64,000 bases of DNA from Calendula officinalis (taxonomy: Eukaryota > Streptophyta > Magnoliopsida > Asterales > Asteraceae). Below are positions 1 to 10,100 of this stretch, in pieces; the stretch's first letter is position 1, and each line of letters begins with the position of its first letter. Made by a program: the position numbers and the translations under genes. The notes under the pieces were generated by a model. The model saw only the letters and a list, made by a program, of their open reading frames with translations. It was not told the origin of the DNA and did no database searches. The stretch spans positions 46,627,966-46,691,965 of the forward strand of contig OY970830.1 in the NCBI GenBank assembly GCA_963853835.1, read 5' to 3'.

Positions 1-16
1 TTAGTGGTATCACGAG
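1..16 (+). promoter_or_regulatory. 5' LTR end and tRNA primer binding site, copy 1
   Basis: Bases 1-3 (TTA) are the last bases of the 5' LTR. From base 5 the sequence TGGTATCA matches the first eight bases expected for pairing with the 3' end of plant initiator tRNA-Met. The next bases (CGAG) fit only if one inserted C is allowed. The site lies one base after the LTR end, a usual spacing. Function is inferred from position and the 8-base match. Confidence 0.7.
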
Positions 17-1744
17 TCATTATATTGATGATATAATTAACTTGTTTTTGTAAAAGTAGCAAAAAAAAAAATTCGATTTTTTTGATGTTGTTCTTATACC
101 CGATCGGAAAAAATAAGAACCCTATGGTTCTTATTTTTTTTCGACATTTTATTAATAACAAGGGTTTAAAATATGATTTTTAGTCACCCTACATGCTACT
201 TGCTACAAAAACACTAATCAAAAATTAATCTTGTTATTGCTTTTTTTTTATTATTTGGCTTGGATTTTACATTTAATTTACCTTTTTGTTGATATGGCAA
301 AACATGTATTTTTTCCATATCCCAAGCCAAAAACTTGTCAATTGTTGGTTGTTTGTGCAAACCGATGAAAGCCTAGACCTTGTGATGAATGTGTTGTTGT
401 TTGGTTGTTTGGTTAATTTGGGAAAAGCCGTGTTTTTGGCTTAATTGTTGTATTTTGTTTCAAATTTTTTCCTTTATGTTTGGTGCCATTTTTTTGGGGC
501 AATTTCATTGTAAAAGTAATTAGAATAGTTGTATTTTATTTCTTTGTACTTTGTAATTTGTTGACCAAAGATGAAGAAAATTTGAAGACAAAACAACAAT
601 TTTCGGCACCCCCTACGCAGCTGCACGAAAACAGACTTTCCCGGAGATTGGCTAATCCATTGGACCTGAAACCACCGCCAAAAGTTCCGCAACTCAGAGA
701 CCTACAACTTTCCAGAAGGCCGGGAAGACTAACGAAGAATCCTTCAGTGACTTTTCAGGCTTCAAAGGCTGCTGGAATTTTCTGGCAGATTGCACTTTTT
801 CACAATTTTGGGTTCTACTTGCTCAAGAATGTCTTGGAGCAAGTGGGAGCCCATTGGGTTTATGTAGGCCCGTTTGGGTTCATGTTGGCCCGTCCCCTAG
901 TTTGACCCTTCGGTCCGTCGTGATGACTCACGTGACCGAACCTAGGATTTTATCGGTCGAGGTTTGCACAAAATTTGTTGCATGTTTTATTCTTTGTTTG
1001 TGGTTGTTTTCTTTTCTATTAGATACAAGTAGTAAAACAATTAAAAATGGTTTTTAGACACAAACATTAAAACATTCAAATTCTTAATCATCGATGCTTA
1101 CTCGTAAATCATTGATGATTAAACCTTTAATCTAAAAATGTTTTGAGATTAAACTAAGTTTAAATATGATTTGAAACTTATCACTTAATAATCGCTAAAA
1201 GTTTTTACCGTTTATTAAACGACTTATGAAGTGGTATGAATGAAGTGCATGATTCATTCATATCTTAATAAAATTTTATTAATTAAAATTTAACATACCT
1301 AAAATTTAAGTCACGCCGTCCAATCGGTTGTAAATCACTTGCTTCTATTTTTGACTTCACGTGAGACGTGGTTTGAATCTAGATCCGAGGTCATTATTCT
1401 CTACGCGTGAGACCTAGAGCTATTTTGACATGATTTCACATTGGATGACTTAATCGAGTTAACGGTGAGACCTTGACTCGAGACGACGATGCGACAAACA
1501 TGCCACTTGACCATAGATGCTTGTTCACTAGGTGCCATGAAGTCCCATACCTCTAAGAGTTGCACTTGTAATGCAATTGCTGATCGTCACCTACCTATTG
1601 AATCTATCACCTCTAGCAGATCAACTGATGCGGTGATAGAAGCTCAATGGGATCTTAGCTTTTAATTAAAATTAATTGGGTAGTTAATTGATTAAAAGAA
1701 ATTATTATTGAAAATACTAATTAATTAATTTTGATATTTTGTAG
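4..1744 (+). other. Long untranslated leader of copia copy 1
   Basis: This 1.74-kb AT-rich stretch lies between the primer binding site and the gag start, long for a copia leader. It holds a strong inverted repeat at 108-139: 14-bp arms and a 4-base loop, formed by an A6-TAAGAACC arm and its complement. An ATG-started frame at 480-905 (141 codons) is present in both copies, but I recognise no domain in it. Because the copies are recent duplicates, its conservation says little. The last ~60 bases before gag are TA-rich (repeated TTAATTAA-like motifs). No other gene is visible. Confidence 0.7.
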
Positions 1745-2794
1745 ATGACTTCTACTAATCAAACCCTAACTCACACCACCATTCGTTCCGTTCTCGAAAA
1801 AGAGAAACTTGATGGAACGAACTTTGTGGACTGGGCTCGTAACCTAAGGATTGTCCTTAGGGCCGAGCACAAGTACCACCATTTGGAGGAGGCGTTGCCC
1901 CCTGCCCCTGCTGCTATCGCCACCGCTGCTGTTCGTGCGGCCTATACCAAGAGGTTCAACGAACAGCAAGAGGTCGCCGCGCTCATGCTGGTGAGCATGA
2001 TCCCTGAGATTCAAAAGAATCTAAAGGACCTCACAGCATTCGATATGATGGCTGAACTTAAGACATCATATCAAAAGCAAGCTGATCAGGAACTCTTTGA
2101 CACGGTCAAAGCCTTCCATGCTTGCAAGCAGGAGGAGGGACAGTCTGTTAGCTCTTATCTCTTGAAGATGAAGAGTTACCTAGACCAGATGGAGAAACTT
2201 GGCTACCCTATGCCTCATATCCTTGGAATTGGGTTAATTCTAACCTCACTTCACAAGGACTATGCACCGTTTGTCATGACTTATCATATGCATAGTATGG
2301 GGAAGACTTTCGCCGAATTACATGCTATGCTGAAACAAACGGAAGCTGGGCTACCCAAGAAAACTCCAACCCCTACTGTCCTTGCCATAAGGCAAGGAAA
2401 GATCCAAAAACCAAAACCGCAAGTAGTTGCTAAGGGCCAAGGCAAGGGAAAGCAAGTTTACAAGCCCAAGCCAAAGGTTCCCCCACCTACTGATAAGGAG
2501 CATCCTGCTAAGGATCTTGCTTGCCATCACTGCGGTGAAACAGGCCACTGGAGGAGGAATTGTCCTGCCTACCTCGCGGAGTTGATGAAGAACAAAGCCA
2601 ACAAGGTTGGCACATCAGGTATCTTCACAATAGAACTATATGCTTTCCCTAAGAAATCATGGGTATATGAAACTGGTTGTGGAACTCACATTTGTAATAC
2701 CATGCAGGGTCTAAGGGGAAGTAGAAAGCTAAACCATGAAGCTTTGGACTTGTACGTGGGCAATGGAATGCGTACACCGGTCGAAGCTATATGA
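1745..2794 (+). pseudogene. gag: copia gag and protease start, ended by a nonsense codon (copy 1)
   Basis: There are 349 codons from the ATG at 1745. The N-terminal ~200 residues match the plant copia Gag capsid-like region (UBN2 type). A Lys/Pro-rich linker follows. A CCHC zinc knuckle (C-x2-C-x4-H-x4-C) starts at Cys260 and would bind RNA during packaging. The aspartic-protease motif follows at about residues 306-313, reading WVYETGCG. The residue at the catalytic position is Glu309 (codon 2669-2671) where the family has Asp. The frame ends at TGA 2792-2794, but the same frame continues past it with typical copia sequence, so this is a nonsense mutation and not the natural end. Copy 2 carries both changes. 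Confidence 0.92.
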
Positions 2795-3754
2795 AGCTAT
2801 GATTTAATCCTTCCTAGTGGTTTAATTATTGTACTAGACAATTGGCACTATGCGCCTAGTATTACTAGGGGTATAGTATCGCTTTCTTGTTTGTGGGATA
2901 ATGGTTTTATTCATACATTTACGGATTATGGTATTTCAGTTTCAAAGGATAATGTTTTTTACTTTAATGCTATTCCTCGTGATGGTATCTTTGAGATTGA
3001 CATGCATAATCGTATTACAAACAATAGTTCTATTTATACGTGTAGCAATAAGAAATCCAAGTTGAATTTGGATTCTACTTACCTATGGCATTGTCGCCTT
3101 TGCCATGTTAACAACAAACGTGTTTTAAAATTACAAAAAGACGGGCTTATAAAATCAGATGATTCTGAATCATTTGATAAATGTGTTTCTTGTATATCTT
3201 GTAAAATGGCGCGCAAGCCTTTCTCCCATGTAGGCGAAAGGGCCAATGATCTACTTGGACTCATACATACCGATGTATGTGGCCCTTTTAGAACTCGAAA
3301 TAGGGAAGGTGCTACCTACTTCATTACTTTCACTGACGACTTTAGTCGTTATGGTTATGTTTACTTGATTAAACATAAACATGAAACCTTTGAAACGTTC
3401 AAAGCTTTCCAAAATGAAGTAGAAAATCAACTCGGCAAGAAGATAAAAGCTCTCTGGTCCGATCGAGGAGGAGAGTACATGAGCCATGAGTTTCAAGACC
3501 ATCTAAAGAATTGTGGGATTGTCTCACAATTCACTCCCCCTTATACACCACAGCATAATGGTGTATCAGAGAGGAGAAATCGCACCTTGCTTGACATGGT
3601 CCGATCGATGATGAGTCCTACCACTCTGCCTCTATCCTTTTGGGGTTATGCACTCAAATCGGCTGCTCGGATACTGAATATGGTTCCCACCAAGAAGGTT
3701 GAAAAGACACCATATGAGATATGGCATGGGAAGTCCCAAGCTTGTCGTACTTGA
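2795..3754 (+). pseudogene. pol: copia protease C-terminus, GAG-pre-integrase and integrase core (copy 1)
   Basis: This is in the same frame as gag, directly after its premature stop. A zinc-binding pre-integrase segment (LWHCRLCHVNN with a later CVSCISC) leads into the integrase core. The three acidic catalytic residues are all visible: Asp in HTDVCGPF (codon 3272-3274), Asp in SDRGGEY (3461-3463) and Glu in NGVSERRNR (3569-3571). Integrase would join element cDNA to host DNA in the nucleus. The frame is lost at about 3734-3736, consistent with loss of one base, and stops at 3752-3754. The coding sense resumes in another frame. The same shift is in copy 2. Confidence 0.92.
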
Positions 3755-4236
3755 AGGTCTGGGGTTTTGAGGCTCTCGTGAAACGAGACACGCCGAACAA
3801 ACTTGAACCCAGAGCCGTCAAGTGCATCTTTATAGGATACCCTGAGGAAACGATGGGTTACTATTTCTACTACCCACCTGAGCAAAAAGTAATTATTGCT
3901 CGTTATGCTGAGTTTCTTGAGAGCAATCTCATTTCACAAGAAGCAAGTGGGAGTACCATCGACTTCGACGAGATTCCAAGCGATGAAGATGCACAACCTA
4001 TTGTAGATACTAGCGAACATCAAGATGAGGCTGAACATGAAACTGTTCCTGTTGCACCTCAAAATGATGAAGTCCCCGTTCGAAGGTCCGCAAGGACACC
4101 TCATGCACCTGAACGATATGGATTCCATGTCGATGCTGAGGAGCTAAGTTTAAGGGATCATAATGAACCCCCTAACTATCGAGATGCATTAGCAGATTCT
4201 GAATCTGACAAATGGCTTGATGCTATGAACGCGTAA
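3736..4236 (+). pseudogene. pol: copia integrase C-terminal part and linker to RT, shifted frame (copy 1)
   Basis: After the frameshift the frame reads PSLSYLKVWG, a copia integrase C-terminal signature. A GYPEET segment and an acidic/hydrophilic linker follow, with a VRRSARTPHAPERYG motif typical of the stretch before reverse transcriptase. TAA at 4234-4236 interrupts between DAMNA and MQSMKDNQVW without changing frame, so it is a point nonsense mutation. An apparent Met at 3721 belongs to this frame by chance and is not a real start. The mutation is shared with copy 2. Confidence 0.9.
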
Positions 4237-5199
4237 ATGCAATCCATGAAAGATAACCAAGTATGGACTCTGGTTGATCTTCCTCCTAACAGTAAGACTG
4301 TTGGTAGCAAGTGGCTCTTCAAGAAGAAGACTGACATGGATGGAAATGTACACACCTATAAAGCTCGGTTGGTAGCAAAAGGTTACACTCAAACCTACGG
4401 GATTGACTATGATGAAACCTTCTCGCCTGTTGCCGACATTAGAGCTATTAGGATCGTCATAGCAATAGCAGTTTACTATGACTATGAGATTTGGCAAATG
4501 GATGTTAAAACTGCTTTCTTAAATGGACATCTCGATGAAGATGTCTATAAGGTTCAGCCTGAGGGTTTTGTAAGCACAAAACACCCCAAGAAAGTATGTA
4601 AGCTTCAAAGGTCCATTTATGGACTAAAGCAAGCATCCAGAAGTTGGAACAAAAGATTCGATGAGGAAGTCAAAACGTTTGGCTTTACTCAGAATCCCGA
4701 CGAGCCATGTGTATATGTGAGAGCTAGTGGGAGCATTGTCGTCTTCCTAATCCTATATGTCGATGAGATACTACTCATAGGAAATAACATTCCAATGCTA
4801 CAAGATGTCAAATCCTGGCTTGGGAAGTGCTTTGCTATGAAGGATCTTGGGGAAGCGGCATATATACTTGGTATAAAGATCTACCGAGACAGATCAAAGC
4901 GGTTAATTGGACTAAGTCAAAGTGCGTACATTGATAAAATTCTAAAACGGTTTAGAATGGATGCTTCTAAACGTGGAAACCTTCCTATGCAACACAATGT
5001 ACACTTGAGTAAGACTCAAGGACCGTCCTCACCTGATGAGATGAAACGTATGCGTGATGTCCCCTACGCCTTGGCAGTAGGGTCAATCATGTATGCTGTA
5101 CGGTGCACGAGACATGATGTAGCGTTCTCTCAGAACCTTACAAGCCGATATCAACAGAATCCAGGTGAGGTCACTGGACTGCTGTTAAGAACATACTGA
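4237..5199 (+). pseudogene. pol: copia reverse transcriptase, active-site variant, broken by a deletion (copy 1)
   Basis: This is an RVT_2-type reverse transcriptase. Visible motifs in order are KWLFKKKTDMDG, KARLVAKGYTQ, the first catalytic Asp in QMDVKTAFLNG, SIYGLKQASRSWN and the catalytic box. The box reads YVDE (last residue codon 4765-4767) where copia enzymes have two adjacent Asp, so a metal ligand is substituted. Near 5169 one base present in copy 2 is missing. The frame then diverges and stops at 5197-5199. This deletion is private to copy 1. Confidence 0.92.
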
Positions 5200-5750
5200 A
5201 GTATCTTAGGAATACTAAAGATATGTTTCTTGTTTATGGTGGTGAAAGTCAAGATGAACTGAGCGTCACTTGTTATTCTGATGCTAGTTTTGAGACTGAT
5301 ATAGATGATTCCAAATCTCAAACGGGGTATGTTTTCGTTTTGAACGGAGGCGCTGTTGATTGGAAGAGTGCAAAGTAGAGCACTATCGCTATGTCTTCTA
5401 CAGAAGCTGAATACATTGCAACTACTGAAGCTGCAATGGAAGCTGTTTGGATGAGGAAATTCATATCTGGGTTTGGAGTTGTCCCCAGTAATGAAAGACC
5501 TATGGATATGTACTGTGCTAACACAAGTGCTATCATCATTGCCAACGAACCCGGTGTTCATAAAGGCGCCAGACATTATCGGAGGAAGCTTCACTACATT
5601 AGAGATGCGATCCTAATGGGAGATGTACGCTTGCTCAAAGTTCATACAGATGACAACTTAGCTGGTCCCTTCACGAAGCCAATGTCATGCACCAAACATA
5701 ATGAGCATGCTAGAAACATTGGGCTTCGACCAGCTAGTAGTCTCATGTAG
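5170..5750 (+). pseudogene. pol: copia RNase H and C-terminus (copy 1)
   Basis: After the copy-1 deletion the coding sense resumes in a third frame with the connection region. RNase H follows: Asp in CYSDASF, then a nonsense TAG at 5376-5378, then Glu in TEAEYIA. The segment reading YCANTSAI has Ala (codon 5517-5519) where the family has a catalytic Asp before the Asn. The HTDDNLAGPFTKPM ending is typical of copia C-termini, and the natural stop is at 5748-5750. RNase H would remove the RNA template during cDNA synthesis. The TAG and the Asp-to-Ala change are also in copy 2. Confidence 0.9.
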
Positions 5751-6583
5751 TCTGTTTTAGTATTTGGATAATGGAACATTGAGCAGTTTTTTATTGGAAT
5801 AAAATGATATATTTGATATGATCGTTTTATATGAATATCTACTGTGTTCTATATTTGCATGTTTATATCCATGAATATTTACTGCGTTTTATATTCTAAA
5901 TTGTCCATTGTCATATTAATAATATGGGAATATTATTAAGACAAATCTGAGGGCATTGATGACATTATCTTAGAATGACTAAGGATGATGAAATCAAACT
6001 CACACGTCGTTCATAACGATGCACGATTGGACTGACCCAACCTATGAGAAATCACTTCCTGGATTTATGTCACAAGTGAATCTCACAATGGCTTTTTCGC
6101 TTATCCTCTGACTTGAGATGCAAGTTGGTTTGTGTATGTAGAGGGGCAAACTTTGATGTGGTTAAACGCTGACCTGAATAAGGCTGCTATAACAACCATT
6201 ATCGGGTTTGTCATTAAGCATATGACAGACACGTGCAGTCAATAAAGAATTTGTTCCCCCACGTAAGTGGATTAGATACTACTGGGCCCCTCGATGATTT
6301 TGAATAGATGTATGTGTGGCCACACCCAAAAGCTAATCAAGATGAATCTTGATTTGTTTTGGTAATCTACTTCAATGTATAGATCGAGAAATAGAATCGT
6401 TGAAATTTTAGATTGACATTAATCCTTGTCTAAAATTCAACATAGTATCAGTAACAAAAGGATAACTGCTCGAAAAACTTTGAACAAAGATTTTATGAAA
6501 CTCCTCATGTACTTCTAGGGGCATTGGCGGGTTGCTAGACTCTAACGTTTGCTTGTATAACTACTTGATGTTATCACGTGCGC
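5751..6583 (+). other. 3' untranslated region of copia copy 1
   Basis: This 833-bp AT-rich stretch lies between the pol stop and the polypurine tract and holds no convincing ORF. An imperfect direct repeat of about 25 bp (ATGAATATYTACTGYGTT core) starts at 5831 and again at 5871. No RNA gene or further domain is seen. Confidence 0.7.
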
Positions 6584-6593
6584 AAGTGGGAGC
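6584..6593 (+). promoter_or_regulatory. Polypurine tract, copy 1
   Basis: AAGTGGGAGC lies directly before the 3' LTR start, the position and composition expected for the plus-strand primer of a copia element. The same ten bases precede the 3' LTR of copy 2 at 46100-46109. Confidence 0.8.
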
Positions 6594-7106
6594 TGTTGGA
6601 ATATGCTTCACGCGTATAACATATAGTTATATGGCTAGTTGTTTGTGAGCCTAATGGGTCACACACTTATACACCAAACACCATTAGATATATGTAATAT
6701 AATTAGTGTAATTATATTATTTATATAAATTAACCGATTAAAGTTTTGTGTTAAATTGTTAAGTATGAAACTTAGTTGTTGTGCCAAAAAGAAGAACAAA
6801 GAAGCAAGGGACCTAAGTGTAAAATACAATTAGGAAACAAGAGAGAATTAGGCAAGCTAATTAAAAACCCTAATTCCCTCTTGATAAAGGGATTCGGCCG
6901 CATAACAAGAAGTTGAAGTGGGTGGCGTCGAATTCTTTTCCCAAAAAAACGCACAAGCACAAAAAAAGAAGAAGAAAGATTCTTCTTTGATTTTGGGTCA
7001 CGTGCAAGTCAATTGTTTTGATTTTAATTTTTTTTCAAGGGACTAGCATCCCAATTGGTTTTCTAGACAAGGTGTTGTGTGTACTAGCTTTGGAGGAATT
7101 CCCACT
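6594..7106 (+). repeat. 3' LTR of copia copy 1, truncated
   Basis: It begins TGTTGGAATATGC like both LTRs of copy 2 and aligns with the first ~513 bp of the ~707-bp LTR. A TATATAAA box is at 6722-6729 and a telo-box-like AAACCCTAA at 6865-6873. The match to copy 2 stops after GGAATTCCCACT at 7106, so the last ~190 bp and any target-site duplication are missing. It differs from the 3' LTR of copy 2 at only about 4-5 positions. Confidence 0.93.
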
Positions 7107-7151
7107 CAAGGCTCAAGGCTCAAGGCTCAAGGCTCAAGGCTCAAGACCAGG
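7107..7151. repeat. Inverted satellite patch at the truncated-LTR junction
   Basis: About 5.5 heptamers read CAAGGCT, the reverse complement of the orientation used by the rest of the array. After ACCAGG the sequence turns into the ordinary CCTTGA(G/C) orientation at about 7152. The two orientations form a short fold-back centred near 7148. This junction replaces the lost end of the LTR. Confidence 0.85.
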
Positions 7152-10100
7152 GGCTTGACCCTTGAGCATTGACCCTTAATCCTTGATCCTTGAACCTTGA
7201 GCCTCGAGCCTTGAGCCTTGAGCCTTGAAACTTGAGACTTAAGGCTTGAGTCTTTACCCTTGCGCCTTGAGCCTTCTATCTTGAGCCTTGAGCCTTGAGC
7301 CTTGAGCATCGAGCCTGGAGCCTTGAGCCTTGAGCCTTGAGCCTTGAGACTTGTCCCTTGAGCCTTGACCCTTGAGTCTTGAGCCTTGAGCCTTGACCCT
7401 TGAGCATTTACCCTTGAGCATTGACCATTGAGCCTTGACCCTTGAGCCTTGTGCCTTGAGCCTTGAGCCTTGAGCCTGGAGCCTTGAGCCTTGAGCCTTG
7501 AGCCTTGAGCCTTGAGCCTTGAGCCTTGTTCCTTGAACCTTGAGCCTTGAGCCTTAAGCCTTGAGCCTTGAAACTTGAGCCTTGACCCTTGAGCATTGAG
7601 CGTTAAGCCTTGAACCTTGAGCCTTGAGCCTTGAGCTTTGAGCCTTGAGCCTTGATTCTTGCCCTTGCGCCTTGCGGCTTGCACCTTTACCTTGAGCCTT
7701 GTGTCTTGAGCCTTGAGTCTTAAGCCTTAAGTCTTGAGCCTTGAGCCTGGAGCCTTGAGCCTCGAGCCTTGAGCCTGGAGCCTCGAACCTCGAACCTTGA
7801 ACCTTGAGCCTTGAGCCTTGAGCCTTGAGCTTTGAGCCTTGAGTCTTGATCCTTGAACCTTGAGCCTTGTGGAGCCTTGACCCTTGAGCCTTGAGCCTTG
7901 AGACATGTCCCTTGAGCCTTGACCCTTGACCCTTGATCCTTGAGCCTTGACCCTTGAGCATTTACCCTTGAGCATTGACCATTGAGCCTTGAGCCTTGTT
8001 CCTTGAACCTTGAGCCTTGAGCCTTGAGCCTTGAGCCTTGAGCCTTAAGCCTTGAGCCTTGAAACTTGAGCCTTGAGCCTTACCCTTGAGCATTGAGCGT
8101 TGAGCCTTGAACCTTGATCCTTGAGCCTTGAGCTTTGAGCCTTGAGCCTTGACTCTTGCCCTTGCGCCTTGCGGCTTGCACCTTTACCTTGAGCCTTGAG
8201 TCTGGAGCCTTGAGTCTTAAGCCTTAAGTCTTGAGCCTTGAGCCTGGAGCCTTGAGCCTGGAGCCTTGAGCCTGGAGCCTCGAACCTCGAACCTTGAACC
8301 TTGAGCCTTGAGCCTTGAGCCTTGAGCTTTGAGCCTTGAGTCTTGAGCCTTGAACCTTGAGCCTTGTGGAGCCTTGAGCCTTGAGCCTTGAGCCTTGAGC
8401 CTTGGGACATGTCCCTTGAGCCTTGACCCTTGACCCTTGAGCCTTGACCCTTGACCCTTGAGCATTGACCATTGAGCCTTGAGCCTTGACCCTTGACCCT
8501 TGGGCCTCGAGCCTCGAGCCTCGAGCCTTGAGCGTTTAGTCTTCAATCTTGAGCCCTGAGCCTTGATCCTAGAGCCTTGAGCCATGAGCGTTGAGCCTTG
8601 AGCCTTAAGCCTTGAGCCTTGAGCCTTGAGCCTTGAGCCTTGAGCCTTGAGCCTTGATGCTTGAGCCTTGAGCCTTGAGCCTTGAGCCTTGTGCCTTGAG
8701 CCTTGAGCCTTGAGCCTTGAGCCTTGTGCCTTGAGCCTTAAGCCTCTGGCCTTGAGCCCCTGGCCTTGAGCCTGGAGCGTTGAGCCTTGAGCCTTGAGCC
8801 TTGAGCCTTGAGCCTTGTGCCTTGAACCTTAAGCCTCTGGCCTTGAGCCTCTGGCCTTGAGCCCCTGGCCTTGAGCCTTGAGCCTTGAGCCTTGAGCCAT
8901 GAGCCTTGAGCCTGGAACCTCGAGCCTTGAGCCTTGAGCCTTGAGCCTTGAGCCTTGAGCCTTGAGCCTTGAGCCTTGAGCCTTGAGCCTTGAGCCTTGA
9001 GCCTTGAGCCTTAAGCCTTGAGCAATGAGCCTTTAGCCTTGAGCCTTGAGTGTTGAGCCTTGACCCTTGAGCACTGACCCTTAATCCTTGATCCTTGAAC
9101 TTTGAGCCTTGAGCCTTGAGCCTTGCGCCTTGAGCCTTGAGCCCTAAGCCTCGAGCCTCGAGCCTCGAACCTCGAGCCTTGAGCCTTGAGCCTTGAGCCT
9201 TGAGCCTTGAGCCTTGAGCCTTGAGCCTTGAGCCTTGAGCCTTGAGCCTTAAGCCTTAGCCTTGAGCCTTGAGCCTTGAGCCTTGAGCCTTGAGCCTTTA
9301 AGCCTTGAGCCTTGAAACTTGAGGCTTGAGCCTTACCCTTGAGCATTGAGCGTTGAGCCTTGAACCTTGAGCATTGAGCCTTGAGCTTTGAGCCTTGAGC
9401 TTTGAGCCTTGAGCCTTGATTCTTGCCCTTGCGCCTTGCGGCTTGCACCTATACCTTGAGCCTTGAGCCTTGATCCTCTAGCGTTGAGCCTTGAGCCTTG
9501 AGTCTTGAGCCTTGAGTCTTAAGCCTTAAGTCTTGAGCCTTGAGTCTTGAGCCTTGACCCTTGAGCCTTAAGCCTTGAGCCTTGAGCCATGAGCCTTGAC
9601 CCTTGAGCCTTGATCCTCTAGCCTTGAGCCTTGAGCCATGAGCCTTGCGCCTTATGCCTTGAGCCTTGAAAATTGACTCTTAAGGCTTGAGTCTTGACCC
9701 TTGCGCCTTGAGCCTTGAGCCTTGAGCCTTGAGCATCGAGCCTCAAGCCTCGAGCCTTGAGCCTTGAGCCTTGAGCCCTGAGCCTCGAGCCTCGAACCTT
9801 GAACCTTGAGCCCTGAGCCCTGAGCCTTGACCCTTGAGCCTTGACCCTTGAGCCTCGAGCCTTGAGCCTCGAGCCTTGAGCCTTGAGCCTTGAGCGTTGA
9901 GACTTGTCCCTTGAGGCTTGACCCTTGAGCCTTGAGCCTTGACCCTTGAGCATTTACCCTTGAGCATTGACCATTGAGCCTTGACCCTTGAGCCTTGTGC
10001 CTTGAGCTTTGAGCCTTGAGCCTGGAGCCTTGAGCCTTGAGCCTTGAGCGTTGAGCCTTGAGCCTTGAGCCTTGAGCCTTGAGCCTTGAGCCTTGTTCCT

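Larger units (their letters stand above)
1..7106 (+). mobile_element. Ty1/copia LTR retrotransposon, copy 1 (5' LTR outside window, 3' LTR truncated)
   Basis: The order gag, protease, integrase, reverse transcriptase, RNase H defines a Ty1/copia element. The window starts with the last three bases of the 5' LTR, recognised by comparison with copy 2 at 39516. It then runs through primer binding site, long leader, broken gag-pol, polypurine tract and a 3' LTR that stops at 7106. Internal length (4-6593) is 6590 bp, one base shorter than copy 2. By eye the two internal regions differ at some 30-40 positions, about 0.6 %. It is non-autonomous: four reading-frame lesions are shared with copy 2 and one is private. 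The copia lineage is not assigned. Confidence 0.95.

Noticed and set aside
480..905. 141-codon frame in the copia leader as a gene
   Set aside because: No domain or known copia counterpart. Identity between copies reflects recent duplication, not selection. Kept only as a note on the leader.
2891..3754. Start at 2891 of a separate pol gene
   Set aside because: The frame is continuous with gag through the TGA at 2792-2794, and typical copia residues lie between. Gag-pol was a single frame.
3721..4236. Independent protein starting at Met 3721 (and 43236)
   Set aside because: The sequence is the integrase C-terminus and linker after a frameshift; the Met overlaps the integrase frame by chance.
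4189..4497. Minus-strand ORFs inside the copia coding region
   Set aside because: Shadows of the + strand pol frame; no motif and no conservation independent of pol.
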